NCBI GenBank assembly: GCA_028023455.1
Contig: JAQFVV010012416.1
Span: 7,357,594 to 7,421,593 of the forward strand
Length of the DNA: 64,000 bases
Source: Epiperipatus broadwayi
Lineage: Eukaryota > Onychophora > Udeonychophora > Euonychophora > Peripatidae
Direction of reading: 5' to 3'
Shown here: piece after piece, positions 24,711-36,610 of the stretch
Layout of the letters: every line of letters begins with the position of its first letter
Numbering within the stretch: the first letter of the stretch is position 1
Translations under genes and position numbers: made by a program
The notes under the pieces: generated by a model
Database searches by the model: none
Told to the model about the DNA's origin: nothing
Seen by the model: the letters and a program-made list of their open reading frames with translations, nothing else

Positions 24711-24820
24711 CTTCAACAATCATATCTATTATTACAACTGTGGTTATTGCTACTGCTGTTATTACTACTATTACTAATACTAGTACTGCTATTACTGCTA
24801 CTGCCACTACAAATCGTAAC
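24711..24820. repeat. Imperfect trinucleotide microsatellite (TAC/TAT)n
   Basis: Tract of TAT, TAC, TGC and similar triplets directly beyond the LTR end. The leucine- or serine-rich open frames that overlap it in both strands are a by-product of the triplet repeat. Confidence 0.8.
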
Positions 24821-24829
24821 ATTACTAGA

Positions 24830-27120
24830 ATTACGATTAAGACTCATTGCAGACCTGTATTTTAGAGCATGCAACGTCACACAATGGACATAATTATTTT
24901 TTTCTTTCCCAACCAGCAATTGCAAGTATCTTGTGATAACAGTGATTAGCTCATCTACCTACCATATTAAAAATATGATCATTCAGATAAGTCTATACAC
25001 AATCTTGGTATTTAACAATGGTCACTAAATGGGTATTTAAGCTAGATTTATCTGGGTTAAAAGATAAATACTGATTTACTGCAGCAACAACAACAATAAC
25101 AAAAAGATTATATATATATAATGCAGTCTTCACTGCTATTAGGAGAGGCGGTACGTTTTGGTCGGCACTGAGTTTACTGGTTAATCCTGATTTATGACCG
25201 TCTTAGTGCGTCAGATATGAAGGACGAGAGAAATTTAGAATGAGATATCAATTCAAACATTAGTCTCCCAAAGCAAACAATAAGCAATAAATAGAAGATT
25301 TTTAATTCATAAAATTATTTTAAAAATTGCCTCCCTTTATTTACGATTATATATGAACCTGCAACATGTTGTGAAAACTATTAGCCTAAAATAGATTCCG
25401 CCTTTATATATGAAACGGCCACACTTGCTTCACTGCGCATCCAAACAGTATATTTAAAAACCTATAAAGCTAAAGATCACTTCCCCGACCGAGATCGTAA
25501 AAATTCTGAGTCCATTTTAATCTCTAATTCAACTGTACACGCTAAATGTATTATTACTAGCAAATCATTATATTTTATGCATATTAGGTTCTTTGACCTA
25601 AAGCAAATAGCATAACTAAGCAAGAAACTGCTATAAATCAAACAATAACTCTTGATCATAATCGATAATCGTTTGCCAATGCTTTCCACCCCTTTAACAT
25701 ATATTAATCCAGAATCTCAATCTTAAGGCTACATCATAAATTTTAATGAGACTTTACATCATTAAGAAGCATTATTAGATAAAAAGCAAATCTTTTTCAA
25801 AACGCAATTAACCAAATATCATTCAAGTTATTAACATAATTATTACAATAAAGATCCTTATATTAAACAACATTCTTTTGTTATAATAAGATTTATATAA
25901 ATTAATATTTTTAAACTGAATGGGGTAAAGCATGGAGAGATTTTACCTCACACATGCATATCACGTATCTGACCTCTCTTAAGTGAGAAACAGCTGGTCC
26001 TTTAGTAAGAAAAGTGGGAAGTCGATTTTTTTTAATTAAAAAAAGATAACAAAAAAATATTTATGAAGAAATAAAATAGATCAACGCGCACACATTCCCT
26101 CTCTTGAACATCAAATATTAAAACTGGCATTATAATCTTCAAGATTATAGAATTATATTATAATAGTGGATTGCAGCTTCCAGTAATGAAAATTTCTTGG
26201 AACAAGGCTTACTGGGTACAATAAAATTGAAAATTTAACATGCTAACTGCTAAAGATTAGAAAAGAATGTAAGAAATTAAGCATAAATTAGGGGGCAAAA
26301 CTGCTCATTATCAGACATGAGATACATCAGCTCTTGACAGAAAATACATTTAAATGTTCTTTAATTATATATATGATATAAAGTTTTTCATCCTTTGATA
26401 TCAAATTTTTAAATTAAAAGTCATCAAGATATGTTATATTTAAAACAGGGGGGGGGGGGTTAGAGATTTAAATAAATAAAAATAAGTCAATCTGCTTAAT
26501 TCACAAGTCCATACATCAGATTCAATTATGGAGTGAACAAGAACAAATATAAATATGGTGGTTTTAGAAACAATTTTGAAAAGTCACTGTAAAATGCAAA
26601 TAAAAATTTTAATTCAAATATATATTATTAACCAATGTGGTGGTGATGATTTATAACTTTAAAAGGTACAAATAGTTCCGAAAGTATTTTATTTGTTGTT
26701 ATTGTTGTTTTTTTTTTTTTTGGTTCAATAATAAATAAATAAAAACTCAAAGGAACCAAACCTTTTAAGATGAAAGTTAATTGTTGGAAAACTTTTACAG
26801 GAACGTTCATCGTCAATCATTACTACTATCACAGCATGTCTCCCAGTGGATTGCATGATTTCTCAGGGCTGTGGATATTAACAAGCATATATATGTACAA
26901 AGCATAATATTTGGATTGAGTTACAAACACAAACTAAATGGATTAATAAAAATATAACAATTTATTAATAATTAATAAAACTGCAGCGTATATACTTGCA
27001 CCTATTAACACATACACAAAATATTATCATAATAATGAAAGACATTTTAAATTTAAGTTTAATACCTTACAGTATTTATAATAATAAGAATTTATTACAT
27101 TAAATATTGAAACAATCACA
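24830..27120. other. AT-rich spacer with scattered GC-richer words
   Basis: Contains GC-richer words at 25140-25250 and 25400-25500 that I cannot assign, a run of 12 G at 26448-26459, and a possible short minus-strand exon-like piece around 26843-26877. No gene supported. Confidence 0.4.
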
Positions 27121-27159
27121 AATCATGGATTTTGTAGATATCATTCCTTTAATATTTTA

Positions 27160-27440
27160 CTACTGTACCGATCGGAATTGTATGTTCGTCTAACAAGAGC
27201 TAGCATCTAGGCAAAAGTACCTCGAGTCCAATTATGTGCAAGATACATAAGTCAGGAACAATCATGAACTCTGCCCTATCACAAACAACATTTCTGATGA
27301 TAACAAATGAAATTTTATTCATTCCTGTCCCGGAGCAGCAACGGAGAAACAAGAGATCTATAGAGAATGATAATACTACTAGGTTTCGAACCCCCGCTCC
27401 CTACAGAATAAAATAACTTAAGATTATAATTAGACTTTTC
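27160..27440 (-). repeat. SINE-like block with B box (shared with 60.86-61.0 kb)
   Basis: On the minus strand, GGGGGTTCGAAACC (plus about 27367-27386) is a strong B box. Downstream come ATAGGGCAGAG and ACTCGAGGTACTTTTGCC, both also found at 60.87-60.95 kb in the same orientation. The A box is not clear here. Interpreted as a tRNA-derived SINE or an LTR segment carrying one. Confidence 0.45.
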
Positions 27441-27449
27441 ATCAAAATT

Positions 27450-30240
27450 CATTAATAAATCTAGAAATTGGCCTAAGGTCAATGGAAATGAGCTATATAT
27501 ATAACGCAATCTAACTAACAATGTATATGCATAAATAAAGAGGCAAAGCAGAATTAAATACTAATTATATGGTTAGTAATTTATTAATATTAATTAGAAA
27601 AATGAATAAACAAATAATATACAATTTAATAAACAGTCGCGAATCTATTTACCTATAACACTAATAGAACTCTGGTTTTCACTTGATTATTAATGCTGAT
27701 TTGCGTATTGAAAAATTATATAATAGAACATAAGTTACTGATTAAATAATACGCAAACCTGCGATTGGATATTATGATTCAAAAAAATGTATAGATATTC
27801 AAAAGATGCGGCTTAATATGCTAACAGTAGATACCAATTTTACCATATATAATATGGACGCTATGATTATTTTATGAAAAATGAGTGACCTTAAAACAGA
27901 TAAATAGGATATAAGTTACATCAATTTATTATGGTTCATTTAAACCACACACGAAAATATTTTATAATTTATATTATTCACTTAAATAGTCTTTAGACCT
28001 TAAAATGTTCAAACAGAAAAGTTATTTGTATTTTATTCTATTCTTTTCTGACTGGAGAGGATTTATTTAGCATTATTTGTTAGTGCAGTCCAACATTGTT
28101 TCAATGAAAGGGTGGGTAGCTTAAATAAGCTTTAAAATGACATTCCCTAACTTATAATATAAACGAAAATATGAGATGGATTTAGAGCTCATGGCATTAC
28201 ATCTTACAGATTTAAAATGGGCAAATATAAAAATATTAAACAAGAAAGTAATAATGCTAGAAAAGGTTGAGTCCATTTTAGGACGAATGCTTCATCAATT
28301 TTATAAGAATATGAAATGTGCCTGTACACATGACAGGTCAGCATTTGGAAAAGAGTGATATCGTAGGAATTGCATGGTCTGGGTCTTCCAGTGTTAACCC
28401 ATGTAGAGCCTAAATGATCATCTGACAATATCCTGGAGTCGGTGCTGTCAAATCCCATTCAAGGATATGCCATAAGTAAAAGAATCCCGTTCCTCCGGGT
28501 TTTAAGTTTGATAAAGCAAAGCAAGGAAAATTTCATAACGTTATGTAAGCCAAGCAATACTAATACTAAAAAAATAAATCAGGTTCTTAATGACGCTGAT
28601 ATGTGGATTAAGACCCTCATAATTTAATAGAATCTAGCATAATGATATGAAATAATTTGATCCATCTCAAAAGGTACGCAAATGACCTTTAATATTAGTT
28701 AGGAATGTCACAACATAAAAGAGGGAATATTGTTCCCTTCATTAAACAAATATTAATATGCTAACTAGTAATTAATTCCATAAATAATTACCATGCTAGA
28801 TGGCATAATGGGCAAAAAAAAAAACAAAGGCAGGTCATTAAGTTTACTTTATAATATAATATGAGAATAAATCAATATCGTGAACATGGTAATAAAATGA
28901 TAGATTAAATGTAGCAGTGAATAATCATCTACCACTAAGCAAATAGAAAAATTTTAAAATATTATTCAATCGAGCAAACTTTCAGTTAGGTAAGAAAGCT
29001 TACATTTACGATTTAACATCCCATAATATCGAAGATATTTAATAAGAAAATTTAGGATCGGTTCACTAGATTGAACTATTAGCATATTAAATTAAATCAT
29101 ACAAAATTTATAATATTTAAATTAAAAGTTTGCCACTTTTAAAATATTAGAAATAGAATTGTGAAACCCATTAAAGAAATGCATAAAAAATAAAGTTATA
29201 GATTCGTGCATTAAATTTTTATAACAGAAAGAGAAAGTCACTACTTTATAGAATTGTTACAATTAACATTACAACGCCATGTCTAAATAGAAAAAGAATT
29301 ACATTATAAACAAATTAGGTTTTAAAATAAAAATTTTGAAAGAGTTCACATTAGCGGCGTGATTATGATTTACCTTCCATTATTTGATGTCTTGATGTCC
29401 ATACGGATTGGTAAGTGCAAAATTATCAAATGAGGAAAACATGGTTAGCAAGGCAAAGTTTTAAAAAATAATGGCTCGCATCTTGAGATAATTCAGCATT
29501 TAAATTAGGCAGTTCATAAGTGGAGATGGTAGGTTAGCATAGCAGTATGGAAACGATTTTTGGAGAAAAAAGGGGAAGCAAATTTAGTCCCTCTATTCCG
29601 GATTCATATTTCAAAATTTAAATTGATGTGGGTCTGTTCTGCAACACTTGGTAAAATGGCGCACTAAGAGACAGCCTAAAATTTCGGCTCTATTTATATG
29701 TTAGCAAGACTTTCTCGAATGTTCTCTCTTTCGGCATGATAAGGCCTGGATGTTCATGAACTGGCCTGAATGCACCTATTCTTTATTTTCAATGATAATG
29801 CAACAAGTTCTAGAGTATTGTTTTAATCTATTTCGAGAATGGAAATAGATCAAAAGATATACTTTTCATTACCATTCTGTTTGCTAAGGGATTTTAATTT
29901 ATTAATTATCCTTTTTAAATTAAAACTAGAATATTCTTTTATTTATAAGCTTCAGAGTTATTTTAATTACTCTCTAGAACTTTCTTTGGTATTGAATCAT
30001 AAAATAAAATATGTGAACTATAAAATATACATACATAATATTTAATAACGAAAAATATATTTTTATCAATAATATATTTTTGCAATCTTGAACACACATA
30101 CACGATTATTGAAAGGGAATGGAAATTTAAATATTTCTGACTTAAAAATTATTAATTATTCTTTTATAATAAAACGTTTAACTTATGAAAGTACAAAAAC
30201 AAAGGAGGATTTTAAAACTTGTATGTATCCTTTTCACTCT
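27450..30240. other. Unresolved AT-rich block
   Basis: GC-richer than most of the window in places. Plus-strand open frames at 28176-28358 and 28442-28627 have protein-like composition (for example NPIQGYAISKRIPFLRVL) but no domain I recognise, and no strong splice context. Could be part of an old LTR element related to the block at 60.8-63.1 kb. Confidence 0.3.
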
Positions 30241-30270
30241 CTAGTGAGTCACACATATATATAGCTGCGT

Positions 30271-30387
30271 TTAAACCTCTGATTCAAGGTTTTGAATCAC
30301 CAGACATTGAAGCAAAAATGTGTGTAACATATTTTCCACTTCACTATTGTCTTCATTAGTCTCTCCAACAATAGTTTGCCTTGAATA
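30271..30387 (-). CDS. Candidate 3'-terminal exon on the minus strand (unknown product)
   Basis: An excellent acceptor on the minus strand (TTTACTCTTTCTAACAG) leads directly into a 38-codon open frame in phase 0, beginning YSRQTIVGETNEDNSEVENM and ending NLESEV before TAA. The composition (acidic, serine and asparagine-rich, then a hydrophobic LLQCLVI stretch) looks protein-like. No polyadenylation signal is evident close by. Its phase does not fit the candidate exon at 38634-38685, so it would belong to another transcript or need an unseen exon. In DNA this AT-rich a 38-codon frame can occur by chance. Confidence 0.35.
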   Translation of the reverse strand, partial: YSRQTIVGETNEDNSEVENMLHTFLLQCLVIQNLESEV

Positions 30388-31003
30388 CTGTTAGAAAGAG
30401 TAAATATAGCAGGACGGATGCTGTTATATAAGGTAACTGTCCATTTCTTCCTTCATAGTATTTTAAAGAGATTTCACTAGTTGGTTTTGCAAACTTCAGC
30501 ATTATTTTCTGGGACTGACTGCATTTTCCAAGCATTTTGACTGGTGTGGATTCTGGTGCTTAGCCTCACATTGTAGAACGTATTATGTTACATAAAATTA
30601 TCATACTGGCTGTTATAATGAGTACTGAAAAATGCTAAAAAAAAAACAGCAAAATACAGTTATTCAAGTTACAGTGGTAAACACTTTTAACCAGCGATCG
30701 TTTCTTTTGTTTCTTTCTTTGTCAGGAATCACTGCAATACTGCTTTCAACAGTAAATGAGACCGAATGCAAAGCAATATGAAATGATGGACTTCTGGAAT
30801 AATAATTTAGAATAATGCCTGAATGCTTGTTTCAGAACAATTTCAAACAACCTATATATCACTAACTAAGGAAAATATTACTTTTATGTCATTATAACAA
30901 TTTTTAAAAAAAAAAATCTTTACTCTCTTCAAAACATGTTGTGGATATAAATTCTACATACATTTTATTATGCTTTTATACATAAATTATATAAAAGAAA
31001 AAA

Positions 31004-31091
31004 AGGTCTCCTCTTCCCCTGTCCCTTCTCTCCTTCCCTCTCCCTCTCTTTCTCTCCCTCCCTCCCTCTCTCTCTCTCCTTCCCTCCCTTC

Positions 31092-31125
<34 letters not shown>

Positions 31126-31126
31126 T
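31004..31126. repeat. CT-rich tract followed by (TA)n
   Basis: Polypyrimidine run of CTCCCT and CTCTCT words for about 100 bp, then TATATATATATATATAT. No gene. Confidence 0.9.
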
Positions 31127-31290
31127 TTGTAACATAAGAAGAAGAAAAATTCTTTGCCAACCTTTAATTATAGCTCAATAATTTATCTATTCTTATTAAA
31201 TCCAAAACTTGAATATAATTTTCAATTGTACCCATCAGAAACTGTGGGAAATTTTATCCAAACTAAATTTAAAATAGGCAAACTAAAATG

Positions 31291-32801
31291 CACCTGGGTC
31301 TCTTTTTATGTGGTAGATAGGTTCCACAAAAAACTTGCATAAAAGAAATCACACAAAAATAGACTTAACTTACATTGAAAAATGTGGGATACATTCCATA
31401 ATTTTCAAAAATCACATAAAAGCAAAGCAACAAGGTAAAATTACTTTAAAATTCACATAAAAAAATAAGAAAATAAAGTATGACTAATAAAAAATTTCAA
31501 ATATTTGAAAAAAATTGATACAAGACAAACTTTTTTTTACTTTTTTTATTAATATTTAATTTTATTCAAAACAATGTTTTTATGTGTAATTTATTTTACA
31601 TTTTTTCATATATATTTTAATCATTATCTCTATCTGACAATATGTGGGTACGTTTGTGAACTAATAAGAAATCAGATTCATCACAAGAGAAAATACAATT
31701 AACGCTAACTTCAGTCTCATGCTGTGTTTAATAAGATGCACCAACTGAAAAGTTTTATTCATGGCTTCATTCAAGTCACTCTAAAACTGTCAATTTTTGA
31801 GTTATCGTAGTGAATTTAAGGTCTTTTTAAAGCTTAAAATGTACCATAAGGTGCTGATTTGCTGTTGCTCATTTTGAACCAAAGGAAGCGCTTGACAACA
31901 ATTTTTACAGCTCCAAGTTCTTTATTTTGATATTCAAAATGAAAATGTATATTTTAGAGTATTTTTTCACATTTTCTTTACATATTATAAATTATTTAGA
32001 TAAAATATGCTGAAAATATAATTATTTTAGAAAAATAGTTAAGATTTTAGTAAAAATTCTTTACTTTTACACAAACATAAATTGACAAAGAGGTTACAAA
32101 CATTCTTTTTAGGTTTTCCATTATAGAATATATTTATAATTATAAATAGAAATTTATTTTGGAAAAACTTTTGTTCACTTTCATAATTTGACAAATTATT
32201 AATTCATTTTTTACAAACAAATCTAATATTAAAAGATGAATATATTTTTACTGCTGATTTTATAATTGAACTAATCAAAAGTTTAAAACTTTAATTCACT
32301 CAGCCAATAAAAAAAATTTCATTCTAAAAGTTAATGGTTTTCTGTCGACAATGTAATCAGTGATTAAGCTTTGAGTTGATGATTTTACTAATTGTTTATG
32401 AAGTTCACAATATCCAGACATACAACTATTTAGCTCTCATTGGAATTTGAGAGCTCATTCATAATTCATGTCATTAACAAGAAAATGATTATCCAATTGA
32501 TTGGAAAGTTGAAGGCTTTCTCGAATCATTTTTGCTGTGAAACAAACAGGTTCCATTTCTGTTGCATTACCTTTTTCTAAATCTTCTACAGTATCTAAAT
32601 TTATTGCCAAATCTTTTTCCATCAGGCATTTAAAGTATGTAAAATATAAAGCATGTATATAAAACATGGAAATCCCAATTTTAAGTGAAATAACTTCTTT
32701 ATCGCATAAAAGAAAACTGCATAAAAAGATATTAAAAAGAAACATGAATTGCATAAATTCAAAATCGCATTAAAAAATCTGCACAAAAAGAGAACCAGGT
32801 G
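31291..32801 (-). mobile_element. Tigger/pogo-like DNA transposon, copy 2 (1.5 kb)
   Basis: Inverted ends CACCTGGGTCTCTTTTTATG (left) and AAAAAGAGAACCAGGTG (right); TA follows the right end and TG precedes the left (TA expected). The minus strand keeps part of a transposase C-terminus (see 32300-32610). The left third shares sequence with copies at 3506-4474 and 37031-38170 (TAGATAGGTTCC, AATTTTCAAA, CAAAGCAACAAGG). At 1511 bp it is shorter than a full Tigger (about 2.4 kb) and is internally deleted. Confidence 0.85.
32300..32610 (-). pseudogene. Tigger-like transposase, C-terminal fragment
   Basis: On the minus strand the frame reads DTVEDLEKGN, then FTAKMIRESLQLSNQL, NDMNYE, two TGA stops around ALKFQ, then ELNSCMSGYCELHKQL and STQSLITDYI. 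This matches the order of the C-terminal tail of pogo/Tigger transposases: a helix with a FTTKGL-like start, a short Y-x-E-x-Y/H-K segment and a terminal T/S-Q-x-S/T-L-x-x-Y/F motif. The DNA-binding and catalytic DDE domains are absent. The two stops are TGA where CGA would restore an arginine, consistent with CpG-type decay. Confidence 0.7.
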
Positions 32802-33084
32802 TACTTCAAAAATGTTTGGATTTCTATAAACTAGGCAATTCAAAATTCTTTTGCATATCAAAAGCATTTTTCCTTCTTCCTTTACAAGATAATTTTTTTT
32901 TTAAAGATAAAAGATTTTTATTGTATCTAAGGTTTACATTTTTGGGTAATAAGTAGGTGAAAATTTTTTAATAAAGCAAATGAGAAAAACAAAGGAAAAG
33001 TTGCATAGTTCCATCATAGAATCTTTTTGATAATGTTCTAATATAGGTGTAAGTCCTTCAAAATAATATCTTTAATTGATATTT
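32802..33084. other. AT-rich spacer
   Basis: Nothing supported. Confidence 0.5.
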
Positions 33085-35440
33085 TTTATCAACTTAAGGG
33101 AGACTGTGGTGAGTGAAGCTTCATTTTAGGTTTCATGGACTTATTTATAGATGCTATAAGCTTCGGGTCGGTTTTACCGTTGTTGATTTCTTTTGGTATT
33201 ATAATCTTTACTAGACCAAAATTTACTCTTTTCTTTCCTGCATGATCAATGGGGTTCGAGTTGTCTGATTCAGTTAGGTCTGGTGATAAATTTTCTAATG
33301 TTTTCCTCCCAACATGAGAATGACCTCCTTCAAGTTCTGATCTTAATTTCCTACGATTCTTGCGTTTTAAGATTTTTTGAGTTGTATTCTTTGTATGGGG
33401 AGGGAATTCATCATCTTCAATGGTTCCTATATCTGTAGGAATCATGTCTATGATGGTGGCTGAGGATGAGCTATCTTCATTATGTGGCTCTGGGGTGAAA
33501 TGTCCATTGGGACAATGGAGACTCCAGGAATCTCAGGTGAATTATCCAATGAGACCCTTGAGGCTTTAATAGCCCCTATTTCCAATTGTTATCAATCTCC
33601 TTGTAGGTCAGTTATTACTATGTAATGGAACCTATCCAGAAATGCCACTCTGATATCTATTTTTCCTTCCTTGACAGATATATATTCTTGCCAGACAGTC
33701 ATACACTAGGTAGTTCCTGAGTTTACAGAAGTAACATTAGGGGAAAGGTGATTATTAATAGAGCAATGTCTGTATGAAATAATGTTGGGATATTAGATGG
33801 GGTAATGTCTTTCTTCAGGGTGATTTTAAATAATGTGGTGTTAGTAAGTATAGGTATTCCATTTCTTCTATCATAAGTGTATCTAAAATTTGATATTGTT
33901 CCATATATTTTTAAGAAATTATTGGAGTTCTGCTTCGTGAAAATTTATATACAATTGTGTATCTGGCCTATTAGGGTTACAGGTTGATCTATATCTACCC
34001 AACGGAGAATCTTATCCTTAAGCATTGTTATATGTTTTTTAAACAATTCCTTTTGGATGACTGAGTGAAATTCTAGAATAATGTATCTATTGTTGGATGT
34101 GTGAGCACTTTAAAAATAGCTCTCTAGAGTGTTTTGATTCAATTTCTTCATAGAAATCTTCCACTGGGAATCGATATAACTGACATTGTTCATCAATGAT
34201 GGTTAATATCAGCAATTTTTCATTATAGTAGTTTTTGAAAGATTTAAGCAATTGTGGTGGGATTCATGAATTAAAGTTTTTAATTATCTGTTGAATATTA
34301 TCTTTGTCTAATTGAGTGTTATTTTGCGAGATCATGGCATTGTGAGTTCCCACTTCTTCATAGTCCTCGTCTAGAAGATCAATAATGTCATTATAGTCCA
34401 TTTGGGGGAGACTGCTATAAACTAGAGGTTGTTCTCTCTTTATTGCTTTAGCATAACTTATTTTTTCCAAGGATCCATTTTCTTTTGTATATGTTTCTGT
34501 TAGTGAGATCTCCTTTTTGTAGTTTTGATACCCCCCCCCCATTTTTCCTTCGGTTTTCCATTTTGGAGGTGTATTTTGTAGGTTTGAGTTTTTCATCTGG
34601 TGTATAAGTCATATGGGTCTATGTCCAAATCATTATTAATTTCCATATTCCCTTCTCTCCCTAGTTTCAGTTCCTTTTCATATTTGTTTTTAGGTTTAGA
34701 ATTATCTTCTGATGCATAGTTTATCTGCTGTTAGGCATCTTTTTTAAATGAATTAAGAATCATTAGAGTCATTTTTAATAATATCTAGTGTTTCAGTGTT
34801 ATTACTTAGATATATATTTAAATTACTATTTGTTGCTATAGGTCCTTTTCTTGGTTTTTTGTGATCCTTTTCATTTCTATTTTTTCATTTAAAATTATCA
34901 TTAAATGTATTAGTTAACTGTTGGGATTTTCCCTAACATATATTATATTTATTCTTAACATTATCTGAGATTTTAGTTTGATTTAATAAAAACTTTTTAT
35001 CATATCTTGATTTTTTTATGCATATTCATACCTTCTCTTATCGTTTCAACATTTTTGAAGCAATTAGGGAAGTTTTGGAAGCTCTCTTGTATTTGTTATT
35101 TTATCTTAGACTTTGTATCATCTTGTTTTGAGGTCTCTTTATGGGTCAATTCATCATTTTTTCCTATTTCTTCTTTCAGAGGACTATTTTGTTCATTAGT
35201 TTCTTAGCTTTCCCTTATAGTTTGATATGCAATGGCTGCTTTCCTAGGTAGTTTGTTATTGCTCAGCAATTTGATTACAACTTTCTAAATAGTTGGAAGT
35301 TTTCTTCATTTTATAGATCTTCCTAAAGGTAATGGGTTTATCTAAATGAATATTAACTTTATATAAATAATTAACTTGACTATTAATAAAAAAAACACTA
35401 AAATAGCAATCTAGTAATGGAGTCTCTTTTCCTGGCAAGC
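33085..35440 (-). pseudogene. Decayed LINE ORF1-like (Gag-like) coding region
   Basis: The minus strand keeps a long series of hydrophilic, protein-like segments in changing frames. Upstream part (35.44-34.95 kb): INIHLDKPITFRK-like, YLESCNQIAEQ, NDELTHKETSKQDD. Middle (34.6-34.1 kb): a 110-residue open frame with KISYAKAIKRE, DIIDLLDEDYEEV, then LLKSFKNYYNEKLLILTI and CQLYRFPVEDF, reminiscent of the RNA-binding central domain of LINE ORF1 proteins. Downstream: a CPNGHF zinc-knuckle-like word near 33.5 kb, then a 118-residue open frame, lysine- and asparagine-rich (KILKRKNRRKLRSE). Stops separate these pieces. The clade is not determined and no ORF2 follows it; it could pair with the polymerase fragment at 58.7 kb, but that is inference. 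Confidence 0.5.
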
Positions 35441-35530
35441 ACCATCTTGTGGCTTCAGTTTCTCATATAGTTAATCATTCTTAACTGAAATACAGGCTTA
35501 TTATATATACCTGTATCAATATATGTAGGA

Positions 35531-35666
35531 TATATGAGCACAGACTTTCACACAACCCACCACTCTCTGCTCTATCTCATACCACTAATACACTTGAACA
35601 CATATATGTCGAAAAGATAAATAATCACCAGTATATGTATTTCGTATGAAAGTCTGTGCTCATATA
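35531..35666. repeat. Short inverted-repeat element related to family A
   Basis: Near-perfect 20-bp ends: TATATGAGCACAGACTTTCA at 35531-35550 and TGAAAGTCTGTGCTCATATA at 35647-35666. The interior keeps the family A blocks ACACATATATGTCGAAAAG and TATATGTATTTCGTA. A compact, 136-bp MITE-like derivative. Confidence 0.75.
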
Positions 35667-35669
35667 CTC

Positions 35670-36015
35670 TATATATTACCCATTCTTAATAATATGCATA
35701 AATTAAGTTTGCAGTTTACATTTTTATTTCTCAAGTGACTCATATATTTGCATACATTAATAAATGGCAGTTTGCATATTTATTAATGAATTCACGTAAG
35801 CTTTTATTAAACTTTTTTTTATTCTCTGCAACATTGTAGTATAACCACTCTGAGCAACATCAGATTTGTTATATTTACAATATAAATAGTTAATTGATGG
35901 AGAAGATTCATAGACCTCCAAAATTCCTAGTAGTAGATTGGGCACAACAGATCCATTCAAATGATCAAGCTAAGATCTTTTGTTTTTACTTTCCTCAGTT
36001 GGGAATCAACGAACT
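35670..36015. other. AT-rich spacer
   Basis: No gene supported. Confidence 0.5.
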
Positions 36016-36017
36016 TC

Positions 36018-36415
36018 AATTTTTGGCTTTTTAGTGCACAGTAAATAATTTTGTTTTCTTGTAGTCCAAATCATCGTTTTGAGTATCTAACTTCTTCAAT
36101 GCCCAGATATTACATTTTATGATGAATTTTTTAACAATATTTGATATTTTCCCAGTTTTACATCATCCTCCTACTATATTAAAATTACATAGTGTCATTC
36201 ATTCCCTTAAAAATTGCTATGAATTTATAATAAGACATCTTCAATATAAAACTGGGAAAATATCAAATATTGTCAAAGAATTCATTTTAAAATGTAATAT
36301 CTGGGCATTGAAGAAGTTAGATACTCAAAACAAGATGATTTGGACTAAAAGAAAATAAAATTATATAATATTTCATAAACACATTATTTATTGTGCACTA
36401 AAAAACCAAAAATAA
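36018..36415. repeat. Palindromic element (about 400 bp)
   Basis: Left arm: AGTGCACAGTAAATAATTTTG, TAGTCCAAATCATC, TTGAGTATCTAACTTCTTCA, GCCCAGATATTACATTTTA, TTGATATTTTCCCAGTTTTA. Right arm returns these as complement in reverse order (TAAAACTGGGAAAATATCAA, TAAAATGTAATATCTGGGC, TGAAGAAGTTAGATACTCAA, GATTTGGACTA, TTATTTATTGTGCACT). Arms about 150-180 bp around a loop near 36160-36235. Confidence 0.8.
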
Positions 36416-36418
36416 TTG

Positions 36419-36610
36419 TTTTCTTCAACTACAATTTGAATTTTCAGAATTAATTTGAAATAAAAGCATGGGACATCCAGAAATTAATTCAATCACTAGT
36501 TTTAAAAATTAGTAGATGGAGTATTAATTTCTGGACATCCCTGTGCATAAAATTGCAATTGAAGAAAACAATTATTTTTAGCTTTTTAGTGCATAATAAA
36601 AGTGTACTAT
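36419..36610. repeat. Palindromic MITE-like element, family C, short copy
   Basis: Follows the previous palindrome directly. TTTTCTTCAACTACAATTTG pairs with AATTGCAATTGAAGAAAA, and GGACATCCAGAAATTAATT pairs with AATTTCTGGACATCC. Sequence words match the element at 2758-3044 (GAAATAAAAGCATGG, TTCTTCAACCACAATT). Confidence 0.7.

Noticed and set aside
24625-24925. Three overlapping leucine-, valine- or serine/asparagine-rich open frames
   Set aside because: They are translations of the TAC/TAT trinucleotide tract in different frames and strands.
30690-30780. Strong polypyrimidine acceptor (TTTCTTTCTTTGTCAG) followed by short open frames
   Set aside because: The open pieces are 9-18 codons in all frames; too short to separate from chance.
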